Positions 1 to 8,974 are shown, counted from the stretch's first letter. The stretch is DNA of 64,000 bases from Pirellulaceae bacterium (GCA_020852965.1 JADYZV010000151.1:1-64000), one strand, 5' to 3'. Numbers and translations are program-made. The notes: generated by a model from the sequence alone, not told the origin.

Positions 1-54
1 TTACGAGTCCCAAACGGTTAACGATTTAAAGGGACTCGTAACCTCGTCCACTAC
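1..54. repeat. Hairpin repeat family A (GGACTCGTAACC core), cut by window edge
   Basis: TTACGAGTCC at 1-10 is the reverse complement of GGACTCGTAA at 32-41, and the repeat core GGACTCGTAACCTCGTCC runs on to ACTAC at 54. The same core recurs at 8933-8974, 28951-28972 (diverged), 47190-47212 (diverged) and 55416-55438. The left arm is probably truncated by the window start. It lies just downstream of the glutathione peroxidase gene, which is on the minus strand and ends at 87. Confidence 0.75.
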
Positions 55-86
55 CCTAAAAGTCAAGTTTGACAAATCACTAGCGA

Positions 87-707
87 TTACTCGTTGGACA
101 ACAGCTTCTCAATGGTTGCAACCACGGCCTTGTCATCTGGCTTTGTCTTGGGTGCGAAGCGCGCTACAGGCTGGCCACTGCGGTCGATGACGAACTTCTC
201 GAAATTCCAATCGATGTCCCCCTTGCCCTTCGGTTGTAGCTCGAGTGCGGTCAACTGTTTGTAGAGTGGGCAGGCATCGTCGCCGTTGACTTCGACCTTG
301 TCAAACATGTCGAACGTTACACCATAGTTCTTCGTGCAAAACTCAGAAATCTCTTTGGCAGTACCCGGCTCTTGCTGACGGAATTGGTTGCAGGGGAAGC
401 CCAATACGACCAGCCCTTGATCTCGGTACTTCTCATACATGGCTTGCAGCTCGGTGTACTGTGGGGTCAAGCCACATTTGCTGGCCGTGTTGACGATCAG
501 CACCACCTTGCCCTTGTACTTCGATAGGTCGACCATTTTACCATCGAGGCCCTTCATCGACTCCGTGAGCGCCGAAGTGCTATCGGACTTGTCTGCGGCT
601 TTCTCTTCGGCTGTGGTTTGCAGCGAGGCTGCGACCAACAGGCAGGATGCGCTCAACATCATTCCTAGACGAGTGGGACGAACCCAAAAACTAAGTGCGT
701 TTTGCAT
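87..707 (-). CDS. Glutathione peroxidase family protein, exported
   Basis: Thiol peroxidase of the GPx family (206 aa), reducing hydrogen or lipid peroxides, probably with thioredoxin-type reductants as for bacterial Cys-GPx. An N-terminal hydrophobic signal-like segment (about residues 10-30) precedes the GPx fold. The family hallmarks are present: VNTASKCGLT with the peroxidatic Cys at about residue 78 (Cys, not selenocysteine), the LGFPCNQF block with the resolving-type Cys, and a WNFEKF block near the end. ATG at 707 is chosen because AAAGGG lies 8 nt upstream and a signal peptide starts there; an upstream in-frame start at 785 would add 26 residues lacking family character. It is monocistronic, and the signal segment suggests a cell-envelope location. 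Confidence 0.9.
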   Translation of the reverse strand: MQNALSFWVRPTRLGMMLSASCLLVAASLQTTAEEKAADKSDSTSALTESMKGLDGKMVDLSKYKGKVVLIVNTASKCGLTPQYTELQAMYEKYRDQGLVVLGFPCNQFRQQEPGTAKEISEFCTKNYGVTFDMFDKVEVNGDDACPLYKQLTALELQPKGKGDIDWNFEKFVIDRSGQPVARFAPKTKPDDKAVVATIEKLLSNE

Positions 708-996
708 AGTAAACCCTTTGCAGTAAATATCCGGAACGGGAACAGACGTATGTAGCCGTTGCGCGGGCAGTTCGATCGCTCGCATTCGGGCAATTCAGTT
801 AGAGCATTATACCAGCCGGGCAACTCAGCGCTAGCCCCGCAAACAGTGGGCATCACAGAGGTCTGGGGCTCGTCCAGTCGCTTTCCTATCGGTGCTCCGG
901 CCTGCCATCCATGCTAGCCCATCGGCATCGATTCCGGCACCGATGACAGGGCCGGAACAGGGATGTCACGACAGCGGGATTTCATCCTCGTGATAA

Positions 997-3945
997 CTAA
1001 AAACTCTGGGTCGTCGGTTTTTCGTCCGCCTTGTCTTTCTTTCCGAACAACTGGCTCGGTAGCGAGAATAAGTCAAAATTCATCGTCGGCAGCATGCTCG
1101 GCAGTTGGGGATCGTGTTGCACAGCCAAAGGTTGCATCTCCAATTCGATACTGCCTACCAGCGCCAAACTGTCTGCCCCCTGCGTGACGTGAACTTTGCC
1201 GCCACGAAACCAATCGATCCATGGTGCGGAGTAGCTAGGTGGAGGAACGGGCTTGCCGCGGTTGTCGAAGGTGGCTTCGCTCCAGGCCGTACTGGTCCAC
1301 CAGCCCCCTTTGCTAGCAGTCGCTGACGCACTGGCCTGCGATTGGCTGCTCTGTGGCTGGAATTGGTACGTGCCTCCTAGGGGGCACTGCAAGCGCACAT
1401 CGAGCAGACGTTGGGCCGCGGTCAAGCAGTCGGCGCTGGGGACTTTCAACTGCTGACTTATGGTGTCGAGCAAACGCGAGTTGCCGTGCGATGCCTTCCA
1501 GGCGCGGATGTACCACTGTTGATTGATCCATGTCGCTAGTCGTGAACCGGTCAAGTTGGCGACGCGGGCGCGCACCTGAGCCAGGTCTTGCGTCTGGCTG
1601 ACTCCGAGTTGCGGTATGGCCTGTTCGAGAATCGAGCGATCGAACGAGAGCAAACTGAACTGTTCATTTTGCCATCGCCAAAGACCACCAATCAAGCGCG
1701 AAAATCCGGCGGCATCGGGATGAGCCAAACCGATCCCTAACGGCAATTGCTCTAAGATGCCAGGTCGCGGCCAGCCACCGATATAGGCTGGTGCGGCTCG
1801 TAGAGCCTGAAATGTTTTGATAAGTCCTTGAGTATCTTCGGCGTCGGGCGGGATCATATCTTTGACACCGCCAAACAAGTGATAGTCGGCGGAGGAAATT
1901 CCGAGTGTAGTGCTTCCACGCACGTGAACTTGGAGCGACGCAGCGTCATCGGCGGGCAGCTTCAATTCGACCGGTGTGGGTGCGCCGAGCTGCCGCGCGA
2001 TCCAGCCATATTTTTTTGGCTCGAACGGCGCAATGTAGGCTTCCACGGCCACTTGTTCGGTATGGCTACCATCGGCGCGGAAGCGGCGCAGGCCGAGCAG
2101 CAAAGGATCCATGTGACGCCATTGTTCTTGATAGAATTGCGCGATGTTAGCGTAACCCTCAGCCTCGATTGGATTAACCGTCGTCAGCTCGACATCGGCT
2201 ATCGGCAAGAAGCTTCCGCGCGCTCCGCGCATGGAATCGATGAAGCCCGCATCGGACCGCAATGTCCGCGCACCGTCGACGCGCTCGTCGAACCAGGGCG
2301 ATAATAGCCCAGCAGCTTTCATGCTGTCCAGGTCCAGCGGCTCGATACCTTCGCTCTTAGCCACCGCCGTCGCGACTTCGGCAATCTCCAGGTGAGCAAT
2401 AGCAGCCAGCCGCCGGCGCAGCTCGATTTGATATTGGGGGCTTACGAGACGATGAAAGAACTCGGGTGAAAAGTACGCGAAGATGGAGTAGTTGTTTGCA
2501 TCGGGCATCCACGAGCGGGCCCAGCGGAAAGATGGCGAATCGGCCAGTGCCGGAGCACCTTGGCCTACTTCCAGAAAGCGACGCACCAAGGTGCGGCTCG
2601 TCGAAGTGAAAATATAGGGACCATCGATGGCCAGGAACGAACGAATGCGATTGTCTGGCGTGCTTAACAATGAAACCTGCCGTCCAGCAATGGTCACGTC
2701 AGTCAGACTCGCATCGGGATTTTTGGCCAACACCCCCTTCCGCTCCGACTCGATCGAGGCGGTCAACAATTGAGGGTTAGTCGCCAGCAACATGACTCCG
2801 ACGCTAGCACCTTCCTTCATGTACATATCGCTGCCGACGATGGCCATGTCGCCGACAAGCTTGTCGCCAAACATTTTGGCAATCGCAGTAAGCTTCGTTG
2901 CCAGCATGCGTTCCATGCGTGCCGAGGCATCGTAGTTAAACCCGCGCAGCAGTACCGACTGCGCGATATCGCCGCCGTATCGCTCTGCCAATTCCTGGAA
3001 CCAAACATAGTTGGAGAACGAACCGAACCGCAAGTAGAAGCACTCGGGTGGAACACGCGTGGCCAACGACTCGATGACCACATCGGCTGGGACAGGCGGC
3101 AACACGGCTGGCTCCCATAATGGTTCGGGTGGCAGCGGCAAATTTGGCACCGCAGCAGGCGCGGGCGCTGCGAGCACCTCATCCAAGATCTCCTCACGCA
3201 GCGGTTCAATGGCAGACAGTAGGGCCAAAGTCTTCAGCGGTTGCGACAGTTCTTCTTCATCTTCGTCGGCTGGATCGAGATCGACCGCCGGTAAGTTGAG
3301 TCTCGCTCCGAGCATGCTCACCAACACTTTGTGAACCAGCTTAGGGAAGTCATCTTCGGCCAGCGCCTGGCGCGCCGATTGCGTATAGGCCGTCCACCAT
3401 TGGCTAAGCAGCGCCGCGTGGCTGACGCTCGTAGCCCCCACACCCAACACACCCGACGCGACGCTCGACGACGGAACGATGCGGACTCGCTGCTCGATGT
3501 CTCCGGTGAGCTGCAGTTCGATCGGTCCGTCTCCACGGAACAATGCCGAGACGGTAATGGCCACCGGGAGTTGTCGTTTCTGTGACTGACCGCGCACGAC
3601 TTTCCGCAAGCGATCGATCAAGCCGCCACGCCGTCCGATGCCGGGCGCCGGCTGCTGTTCCACTACCTCGACCGTTCGCACCACGATGGCTGGATAAAAA
3701 AGGCGTCCCTGGCTCTCTTCGACCAAGACACGTGGTGGCCCGCTTGACAGAGTGGTTGGCAGCGGCACTTCCACTCGCATAACCCCAAACGGCTCACCGG
3801 CGATGGCAATGGGTGCCATCGCTTGCACGTAGCCGCCCTGCGGTGCAGTGGGGATTTCCTGAGCCGATGTTGGACTGTATTTTAAGCCCGCATCACCGCA
3901 GAATAGTACGATGCAGATCAATTTCCAGTGGACTCGCAATGTCAT
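997..3945 (-). CDS. Large secreted orphan protein (982 aa)
   Basis: I do not recognise a named family. The first roughly 28 residues form a signal peptide (basic start, hydrophobic run, cleavage near TSAQE), so the protein is exported. The following region (about 35-200) is beta-rich with a basic patch, then comes an acidic stretch (PADEDEEE, about residue 225) and a proline-rich linker (about 265-290). The long C-terminal body has no membrane segments and no obvious catalytic motif. Repeated wording such as threshold-like and difference-like segments, common in planctomycete substrate-scoring proteins, is not clear enough to call. It is transcribed divergently from the lactonase at 4321, across a MITE-like element. 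ATG at 3945 has only a weak ribosome site. Confidence 0.75.
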   Translation of the reverse strand: MTLRVHWKLICIVLFCGDAGLKYSPTSAQEIPTAPQGGYVQAMAPIAIAGEPFGVMRVEVPLPTTLSSGPPRVLVEESQGRLFYPAIVVRTVEVVEQQPAPGIGRRGGLIDRLRKVVRGQSQKRQLPVAITVSALFRGDGPIELQLTGDIEQRVRIVPSSSVASGVLGVGATSVSHAALLSQWWTAYTQSARQALAEDDFPKLVHKVLVSMLGARLNLPAVDLDPADEDEEELSQPLKTLALLSAIEPLREEILDEVLAAPAPAAVPNLPLPPEPLWEPAVLPPVPADVVIESLATRVPPECFYLRFGSFSNYVWFQELAERYGGDIAQSVLLRGFNYDASARMERMLATKLTAIAKMFGDKLVGDMAIVGSDMYMKEGASVGVMLLATNPQLLTASIESERKGVLAKNPDASLTDVTIAGRQVSLLSTPDNRIRSFLAIDGPYIFTSTSRTLVRRFLEVGQGAPALADSPSFRWARSWMPDANNYSIFAYFSPEFFHRLVSPQYQIELRRRLAAIAHLEIAEVATAVAKSEGIEPLDLDSMKAAGLLSPWFDERVDGARTLRSDAGFIDSMRGARGSFLPIADVELTTVNPIEAEGYANIAQFYQEQWRHMDPLLLGLRRFRADGSHTEQVAVEAYIAPFEPKKYGWIARQLGAPTPVELKLPADDAASLQVHVRGSTTLGISSADYHLFGGVKDMIPPDAEDTQGLIKTFQALRAAPAYIGGWPRPGILEQLPLGIGLAHPDAAGFSRLIGGLWRWQNEQFSLLSFDRSILEQAIPQLGVSQTQDLAQVRARVANLTGSRLATWINQQWYIRAWKASHGNSRLLDTISQQLKVPSADCLTAAQRLLDVRLQCPLGGTYQFQPQSSQSQASASATASKGGWWTSTAWSEATFDNRGKPVPPPSYSAPWIDWFRGGKVHVTQGADSLALVGSIELEMQPLAVQHDPQLPSMLPTMNFDLFSLPSQLFGKKDKADEKPTTQSF

Positions 3946-4320
3946 CGGGAGCTATCTTCAGTAAAGCAAATCTGACAACGATAATTCAACAGCCAGCTAC
4001 CATAGTACGTGTGCGAGCTGGTCCGAACAAGCGTAGCCCTTCACCCGATAGTCGCTGATCGCTCTGTCGGTCAGTCGCTTTTGTGTCGTATCGAGTCGAT
4101 GCTAAGCACCCACGCATAAGTTTATGCGCATATTTGGCCGCGTTGGCGTTAGCCAGGGTTGATTGATATGCCAGGTAACTTATGCGTGGGTGCTTACCAG
4201 ATTGGGAGTTGCGAAACCATGGACCGACCGAGCGGTCCACGGGCAAAACGATTAGAATGCCTTCATCGATCTGCCTGCCAGTCGCCTCACTAAAACCCCT
4301 GAACAACAAGGATTATCGTT
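3946..4320. other. Divergent intergenic region
   Basis: This 375-bp stretch separates the 982-aa orphan (minus) from the SMP-30-like gene (plus). It is dominated by the 94-bp inverted-repeat element at 4103-4196. No tRNA or small ORF with a convincing ribosome site is seen. Confidence 0.6.
4103..4196. repeat. MITE-like element with 20-bp perfect terminal inverted repeats
   Basis: The left arm TAAGCACCCACGCATAAGTT (4103-4122) is repeated exactly in reverse complement at 4177-4196. The 54-bp centre contains a further TGGC/GCCA pairing (around 4135-4155), so the single strand could fold into a long branched hairpin. No coding capacity. It sits in the shared promoter region of two divergent genes. 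Confidence 0.85.
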
Positions 4321-5244
4321 ATGAAGTCGCACTGTTTGATCATGCTGAGCGTTGCTGTGTGGCTCGTCAGCAGCGTTTCGGCAACTGCGCAGCAACTGGC
4401 CGGCTTGGGGGAACACGGTGCTGTGACCAAGATCCAAGGTGGCTTTCAGTTCGTGGAGGGGCCGGCCCAAACGCCCGATGGCTCAATCTATTTCACCGAT
4501 ATTCCTGCCAATATTATCCATCGCCTGACTCTCGACGGCAAGATCGAGGTATTCATCGAGCCTTCGGCGCATGCGAATGGTTTGATGTACGGTGGGCAGG
4601 ATCGCTTGTTGGCTTGTCAAATGGATGGACAATTGGTTAGCATCGATTTGACGAGCAAGCAGATTACCACTTTGGCTGACAAGTATCAGGGGAATCGCTT
4701 CAATGCGTGCAACGATCTGGTGATCGACAAGCTCGGTGGGATCTACTTTACCGACCCGCGCTACAACGCCCCCGATCCGTGGCCGCAGGAGAAAGAGGCC
4801 TTTTACTATCGCTCGGCCGATGGCGACGTTGCCCGCTTGGGAGACAATCTCACCGCCCCCAATGGCATTGGTCTCTCACCCGACGAAAAGACACTCTATG
4901 TGATCCCTTCGATGGGCAGCGAGATGATGGCCTATGAAGTCAAGCAGCCCGGCGTGCTCGGCACCGGTCGCGTCCTTTGTCGATTGCAACAAGTTGGCGA
5001 TGCTACCAACGGCGGCGGTGACGGCATGGCCCTCGACGTGCAAGGCAATCTATACATTACTTCCTCAGCCGGCATTCAAGTCTTCTCACCCGCCGGAAAG
5101 CTGCTCGGTATCATCGCCGTGCCCGAGACGCCCGCCAACTGCGCCTTTGGCGGTGAGGATCGCAAGACGCTGTTCATCACTGCCCGGACCAGCCTCTACC
5201 GCTGCACCGTCCCCGTGGCTGGGTTGATACCGCGCAGTGAATGA
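4321..5244 (+). CDS. Secreted SMP-30/gluconolactonase-like protein
   Basis: Six-bladed propeller enzyme of the SMP-30/gluconolactonase/LRE group (307 aa). Family members hydrolyse sugar lactones with one bound divalent metal. A signal peptide spans about residues 1-23 (cleavage near SATAQQ). Hallmarks are FVEGPAQTPDGSIYFTDI with the first metal-binding Glu, NACNDLVIDKLGGIYFTD, APNGIGLSPDEKTLYV with the metal-site Asn, and DGMALDVQGNLYI with the catalytic Asp. ATG at 4321 is preceded by AAGGA at a good distance. It stands alone, so the physiological lactone cannot be inferred from neighbours. Confidence 0.87.
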   Translation: MKSHCLIMLSVAVWLVSSVSATAQQLAGLGEHGAVTKIQGGFQFVEGPAQTPDGSIYFTDIPANIIHRLTLDGKIEVFIEPSAHANGLMYGGQDRLLACQMDGQLVSIDLTSKQITTLADKYQGNRFNACNDLVIDKLGGIYFTDPRYNAPDPWPQEKEAFYYRSADGDVARLGDNLTAPNGIGLSPDEKTLYVIPSMGSEMMAYEVKQPGVLGTGRVLCRLQQVGDATNGGGDGMALDVQGNLYITSSAGIQVFSPAGKLLGIIAVPETPANCAFGGEDRKTLFITARTSLYRCTVPVAGLIPRSE

Positions 5245-5272
5245 CAAATCGTTTAGCTCCAATGCCGTTCAA

Positions 5273-5364
5273 AAAGTAGCAGGCACAATTCCTTGTGCCG
5301 TCCGCAGTATCGTGAAACCCTTGGCTTCAACGGACTACGGCATACGGAGTGTGCCTGCTACTTT
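5273..5364. repeat. Inverted-repeat element with 15-bp perfect arms
   Basis: AAAGTAGCAGGCACA (5273-5287) is matched exactly in reverse complement by the 15 bases at 5350-5364. The inner part has a partial second pairing (GCCGTCCG near 5298 with CGGACTACGGC near 5332). It lies between two convergent genes (ends at 5244 and 5525), where it could also act as a bidirectional 3' end structure. Confidence 0.75.
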
Positions 5365-5524
5365 GAAAACATTGAACTGAAATCGTTTAACGCCGAGCCG
5401 TAGCAGGCCGTAAAGCAAGAGTTGCTTGCGTCGATACGTGAGTCCTTGATGTATCACAGCGCTAACCAACCTTAGTCGCTGCCTGCGCAGGCGACGGCAC
5501 GGGCAGCGGCCATACACTTCTTTA

Positions 5525-6520
5525 CTAACGGTCACGTCCAAGCTGTGCTTTAACGGGACCGCCGTCGGTGGACAGCACCTGGGTATTGGTCAGCGAGTTG
5601 CCAAAACGCTTGAAGTCCTGGAAGGTCCACACGACTTGTTTATCGCGAGTGAGCTCGATGACTTGAGGCTGGCTTTCACCGGCGTGGCAATTGCCAATCA
5701 CCAGGTTGCCATTAGGGAGCTGCTGCACGGTGGTGACCCAAGCCAGGGTGATGTTGGGCAAGTCGAATTGCTGTAGCTGCCACACGATTTCCTTTTCGCG
5801 AGTCACTTCAATAACACCATGCCCGTTGCCTGTGGTGATCAGCGTATTGCCATTGGCTAGGCGAAGGGCTGCGAAGCATTGATTGCCAAACGCTTCCGGG
5901 CCGTGTCCATCAGCCGGCAAGCGATCGAACAGTGGCACGGCGTACTCCCACACGGTCTTGCCGTTAGGGGAGTATTCGCGAACGACACCATCCCCTTCGT
6001 GGCAGACCAACAAGTTGTCGTTATCGAGCTGGCGTACCAAGCGCGTATCGCGGTGGGGATGCGGATGTGCAACCGACAGAGCGACTTCATGCGCGATCTT
6101 ACCGGCTTGATCGACTTCGATGATTCGTGGAATTCCGCTCTCGGCGATCATGGTGTGGCCGTTGGCTAAGCGCTGAAAGGCGTGTACTTCAATGGCTCGG
6201 CCCGCGTTGCCTCCCGAGTTCGCCGAATCGTATTCCCACACGCGCTGGCCCGTTTTCGGATCGACTTCGACGATCGTGGTCCAATTGGTTTGCAGCAGTA
6301 CATGACCATTGTCGAGTAGATGCAAGTCATGCAAGGGACCGATCTTCATCTCCCACTCGGTCTTGCCCGCTTCGTCGATGATTGCAATCCGCTCGCGCGA
6401 CGAGTCGGCGATGAGCAGTCGATGACGCGGCTCGGCGGCTGAGAGTGCGCCAGAGAGAATGGCAGAGTTGTTCCAACAGAGTGCGACGGCGAGGAGCGAG
6501 GCTATCGGCAGCAAACGCAT
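5525..6520 (-). CDS. Secreted beta-propeller protein (PQQ/arylsulfotransferase-like repeats)
   Basis: 331 aa with a signal peptide (about 1-29). Repeating units of about 45 residues follow a pattern of idea-plus-verb strands: LLIADSSRERIAIIDEAGKT, then WEYD, EVDQAGK, YSPNGKTVWEY, ANGNTLITTGNGHGVIEV and LPNGNLVIGNCHAG. Such NGN-L-I and VVW repeats are typical of PQQ-like or arylsulfotransferase-type propellers. I see no PQQ-ligand set or sulfotransferase His that would assign a reaction, so a binding or structural role is equally possible. It converges with the lactonase gene, from which it is separated by the inverted repeat at 5273. Confidence 0.75.
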   Translation of the reverse strand: MRLLPIASLLAVALCWNNSAILSGALSAAEPRHRLLIADSSRERIAIIDEAGKTEWEMKIGPLHDLHLLDNGHVLLQTNWTTIVEVDPKTGQRVWEYDSANSGGNAGRAIEVHAFQRLANGHTMIAESGIPRIIEVDQAGKIAHEVALSVAHPHPHRDTRLVRQLDNDNLLVCHEGDGVVREYSPNGKTVWEYAVPLFDRLPADGHGPEAFGNQCFAALRLANGNTLITTGNGHGVIEVTREKEIVWQLQQFDLPNITLAWVTTVQQLPNGNLVIGNCHAGESQPQVIELTRDKQVVWTFQDFKRFGNSLTNTQVLSTDGGPVKAQLGRDR

Positions 6521-6830
6521 GGGAATCGAACTTGTAAAGAGTTACTTTGGGAACTTCATGGATCAATATAATTTAAGCAGAGCATAATTGAGCTCTGTAG
6601 GAATCGGAATGCCATAGCCTACAGCGGAAATGAGATGAAAAGTAGCACAGTGCCAATTTGGTGAGGACGAGTTGGCGGGCTTGTATTCTATCGGATCCTA
6701 TGGCAGGTCTGTAGAGATCGATAACAGAGAGGTAATACACGTATCGCAGCCGTTGAGGTCGTGCTGCGGGTGGATCGCATAGGTTAGAATGAAACCAACT
6801 ATCTGCATGTTCTAAGACAGGATATTGGCC
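6521..6830. other. Divergent intergenic region, nothing else seen
   Basis: 310 bp between the propeller gene (minus) and the L12-like gene (plus). It presumably holds both promoters, but I could not pick a convincing -35/-10 pair. No small gene or repeat recognised. Confidence 0.5.
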
Positions 6831-7277
6831 GTGACTAATGACATTCCGCCCGAATCTATGGATGAGATCATCAAGCTGATTGGCGCTGGCCAGAAACTGG
6901 AAGCGGTCAAACGGTATAAGAACCTGCGCCGAACCAGTTTGTTAGAGGCAAAGAATTTCATCGAAGAATTGACGGATCGGCTCGAACAGGAGTCCCCAGG
7001 AATTCTCGCGGCCCCGTCGGAATTGGAGGAAATCTCAGAGCTGATCTACGCTGGCCAGAAACTGGAAGCGGTCAAGCGTTACCGAGATCAGCGATCGACC
7101 AGTCTGGTGGATGCCAAACAGTTCGTCGAGCAATTGACGGACGAACTCAAACAAAAGTATCCTGACCGGTTTTCCGCTCGTTCTACAACAGGTTGTGCGG
7201 GGCTGATCGCCCTGATCGCAATCGCTCTGGTAGCCGCGACAGCGGGACTGATGCTGAGTTTTGAACTTAAACCCTGA
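6831..7277 (+). CDS. Tandem L7/L12 C-terminal-like protein with membrane anchor
   Basis: 148 aa. Two near-copies of a roughly 45-residue helical unit (about residues 7-50 and 64-108) share the core AGQKLEAVKRY, then a TSL.(E/D)AK segment and a final helix. This resembles the C-terminal domain of ribosomal protein bL12 (KLEAVK...GLGLKEAKD), which binds translation factors, but here it is duplicated. A hydrophobic C-terminal helix (about 118-142) should anchor it in the membrane. GTG at 6831 is preferred over TTG at 6825, because the AGGA at 6819-6822 is 8 nt from the GTG and only 2 nt from the TTG. It is not in a ribosomal operon. Its role is unknown; a scaffold or stress function is possible. 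Confidence 0.7.
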   Translation: MTNDIPPESMDEIIKLIGAGQKLEAVKRYKNLRRTSLLEAKNFIEELTDRLEQESPGILAAPSELEEISELIYAGQKLEAVKRYRDQRSTSLVDAKQFVEQLTDELKQKYPDRFSARSTTGCAGLIALIAIALVAATAGLMLSFELKP

Positions 7278-7508
7278 TCTAGCATATGCGGCACTACCAT
7301 CTACACGTACAAGCGAGACTGCGAAGCCTTTTTCACCAAAAGGCACAATTATTGGAAACTTAGTGACGCTACCAGGCGTTTACACGTAAGAGCGACGGAT
7401 TTTTCAAAGTTGCAGGCGCACTGTTACCGGGCTCGTCACGCTGCGGCCGACGGCTCGGAGGGCGGTGGCGGCTACATTGGCGATAAGAACCTTTTCCTTT
7501 AGGAGCGG

Positions 7509-8867
7509 ATGATGAAATTTGGCAATTTCCATGCAGGGCTGCTGACGCTGGCGAGCATCGTAACCCAGGCCGCCGCTGTCGAGGCGAAACAGATTCAGTT
7601 GGACGTGGCTCTGGCGCACCCCACCATGCACATCGGTGAGCATGGTAAGGGGGAGAATCATTTGCGAATCGCCTTAAAGGGCTTCGATCTTCCAGCAGAA
7701 AAAGAGCGGATGAGCGTCAATGTGGCGATCGTGATCGACAAATCGGGCTCGATGCAGGGGGAGAAGATCAAACAAGCAAAGGCGGCAGCCGCGGCGGCTA
7801 TCGACCGACTGCGCGATAACGACATCGTGTCGATCGTGACCTACGACTCGGCGGTTGAGGTGGTCTTGCCGGCCACCAAGGCCTCGGATCGCCAGCGTAT
7901 CCAAGAGCAGATTCGCGCCATCCAGGCTGGGGGCAACACCGCACTCTACGCCGGTGTGAAGAAGGGGGCGGAAGAGATTAAGAAGTTCTTGGATGACAAA
8001 CGCGTCAATCGCGTAATATTGTTGTCTGATGGATTGGCCAACGTCGGCCCTTCGTCGCCCACGGAACTTGAAGAACTGGGGCAGAAGTTGATCGAGCAAG
8101 GGATCAGCGTGTCTACGATGGGATTGGGGCTGGGCTACAACGAGGATTTGATGAGCCGTCTGGCGCTGGCCAGTAGTGGCAGCCACGTGTTCATCGAAGA
8201 CGCGGAGAACTTGGTACAAGTCTTTCAGAATGAGTTTGATGATGTACTCAGTGTGGTGGCGCAAAGGCTGACCATCGATGTCACGCTGGCTGAAGGCGTC
8301 CGTCCCGTAAAAGTTCTCAACTACCCTGCAGATATCGAGGGCCAACGTGTGCATATCGATCTAGGGCAACTTTATTCCAACCAAGAACGCTACTTTGTGC
8401 TTGAGATTGAAATTCCCTACGGAGAAGCGGGCGGATCGCGGGCCGTCGGTGAGGTGGCGGTTGGTTACTTGAACATGCTCACGCAAACCGAAGATAAACT
8501 GTCCAGCAGTGTGGCCGTGAAGTTCACGACGGCAGAAGATGTAGCGGCCAAGGATGTGAACAAAGAGGTATTGGCCGCCTGCGTGATCCAAATCGCCAAC
8601 GAGCGCAATCGTGAAGCGACTCGGCTACGCGACGAAGGCAAGATCGATCAAGCTCGCGAATTGCTCGAATCCAACGCTGGCTATCTGAGCGCCGAATCGA
8701 CTCGCCTGCAGCTACCTGCCCTTCAACTGCGTGCCGAACGGAACGCTGCTCAGGCAGGGAGCCTGTCCGAGCCCAATTGGGCTGGAAATCGCAAGCGTAT
8801 GGTTGAAGAGCAGTATGGCGATTCGGTCCAACAGTCCTATCGCGGCACTGGAAAGAAAACCCCCTAG
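7509..8867 (+). CDS. Exported von Willebrand factor A domain protein
   Basis: 452 aa with a signal peptide (about 1-25). The vWA domain (about residues 68-250) has a full MIDAS: DKSGSM (DxSxS), a Thr in GGNTALYAG and an Asp in LLSDGLANVGP, so it should bind a divalent metal and a protein or matrix ligand. The rest (about 255-450) is beta-sandwich then helical, as in the family annotated as Ca-activated chloride channel-like. AGGAG at 7501-7505 lies 3 nt from ATG 7509 and 6 nt from the next ATG at 7512, so the true start may be 7512. Monocistronic; a repeat of family A follows the stop codon. Confidence 0.85.
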   Translation: MMKFGNFHAGLLTLASIVTQAAAVEAKQIQLDVALAHPTMHIGEHGKGENHLRIALKGFDLPAEKERMSVNVAIVIDKSGSMQGEKIKQAKAAAAAAIDRLRDNDIVSIVTYDSAVEVVLPATKASDRQRIQEQIRAIQAGGNTALYAGVKKGAEEIKKFLDDKRVNRVILLSDGLANVGPSSPTELEELGQKLIEQGISVSTMGLGLGYNEDLMSRLALASSGSHVFIEDAENLVQVFQNEFDDVLSVVAQRLTIDVTLAEGVRPVKVLNYPADIEGQRVHIDLGQLYSNQERYFVLEIEIPYGEAGGSRAVGEVAVGYLNMLTQTEDKLSSSVAVKFTTAEDVAAKDVNKEVLAACVIQIANERNREATRLRDEGKIDQARELLESNAGYLSAESTRLQLPALQLRAERNAAQAGSLSEPNWAGNRKRMVEEQYGDSVQQSYRGTGKKTP

Positions 8868-8888
8868 CGTTTGGACAAGGCTCAAATT

Positions 8889-8974
8889 GTGGTGGATGAG
8901 GCAACGAGACCGTTCGATTCGGGATGCGCCCGGGACTCGTAACCTCGTCCACTACGGACTCGTAACCTCGTCCA
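8889..8974. repeat. Hairpin repeat family A, double copy
   Basis: A diverged inverted arm at 8889-8911 (GTGGATGAGGCAACGAGACC core) faces GGACTCGTAACCTCGTCC at 8933-8950, and a second direct copy follows at 8956-8974. The pair can fold into a hairpin with about 20-nt loop. It starts 21 nt after the stop codon of the vWA gene. Confidence 0.75.

Noticed and set aside
7674-8354. 226-codon minus-strand open frame rich in His and Arg
   Set aside because: It is a shadow of the vWA gene, whose MIDAS motifs on the plus strand are clear.
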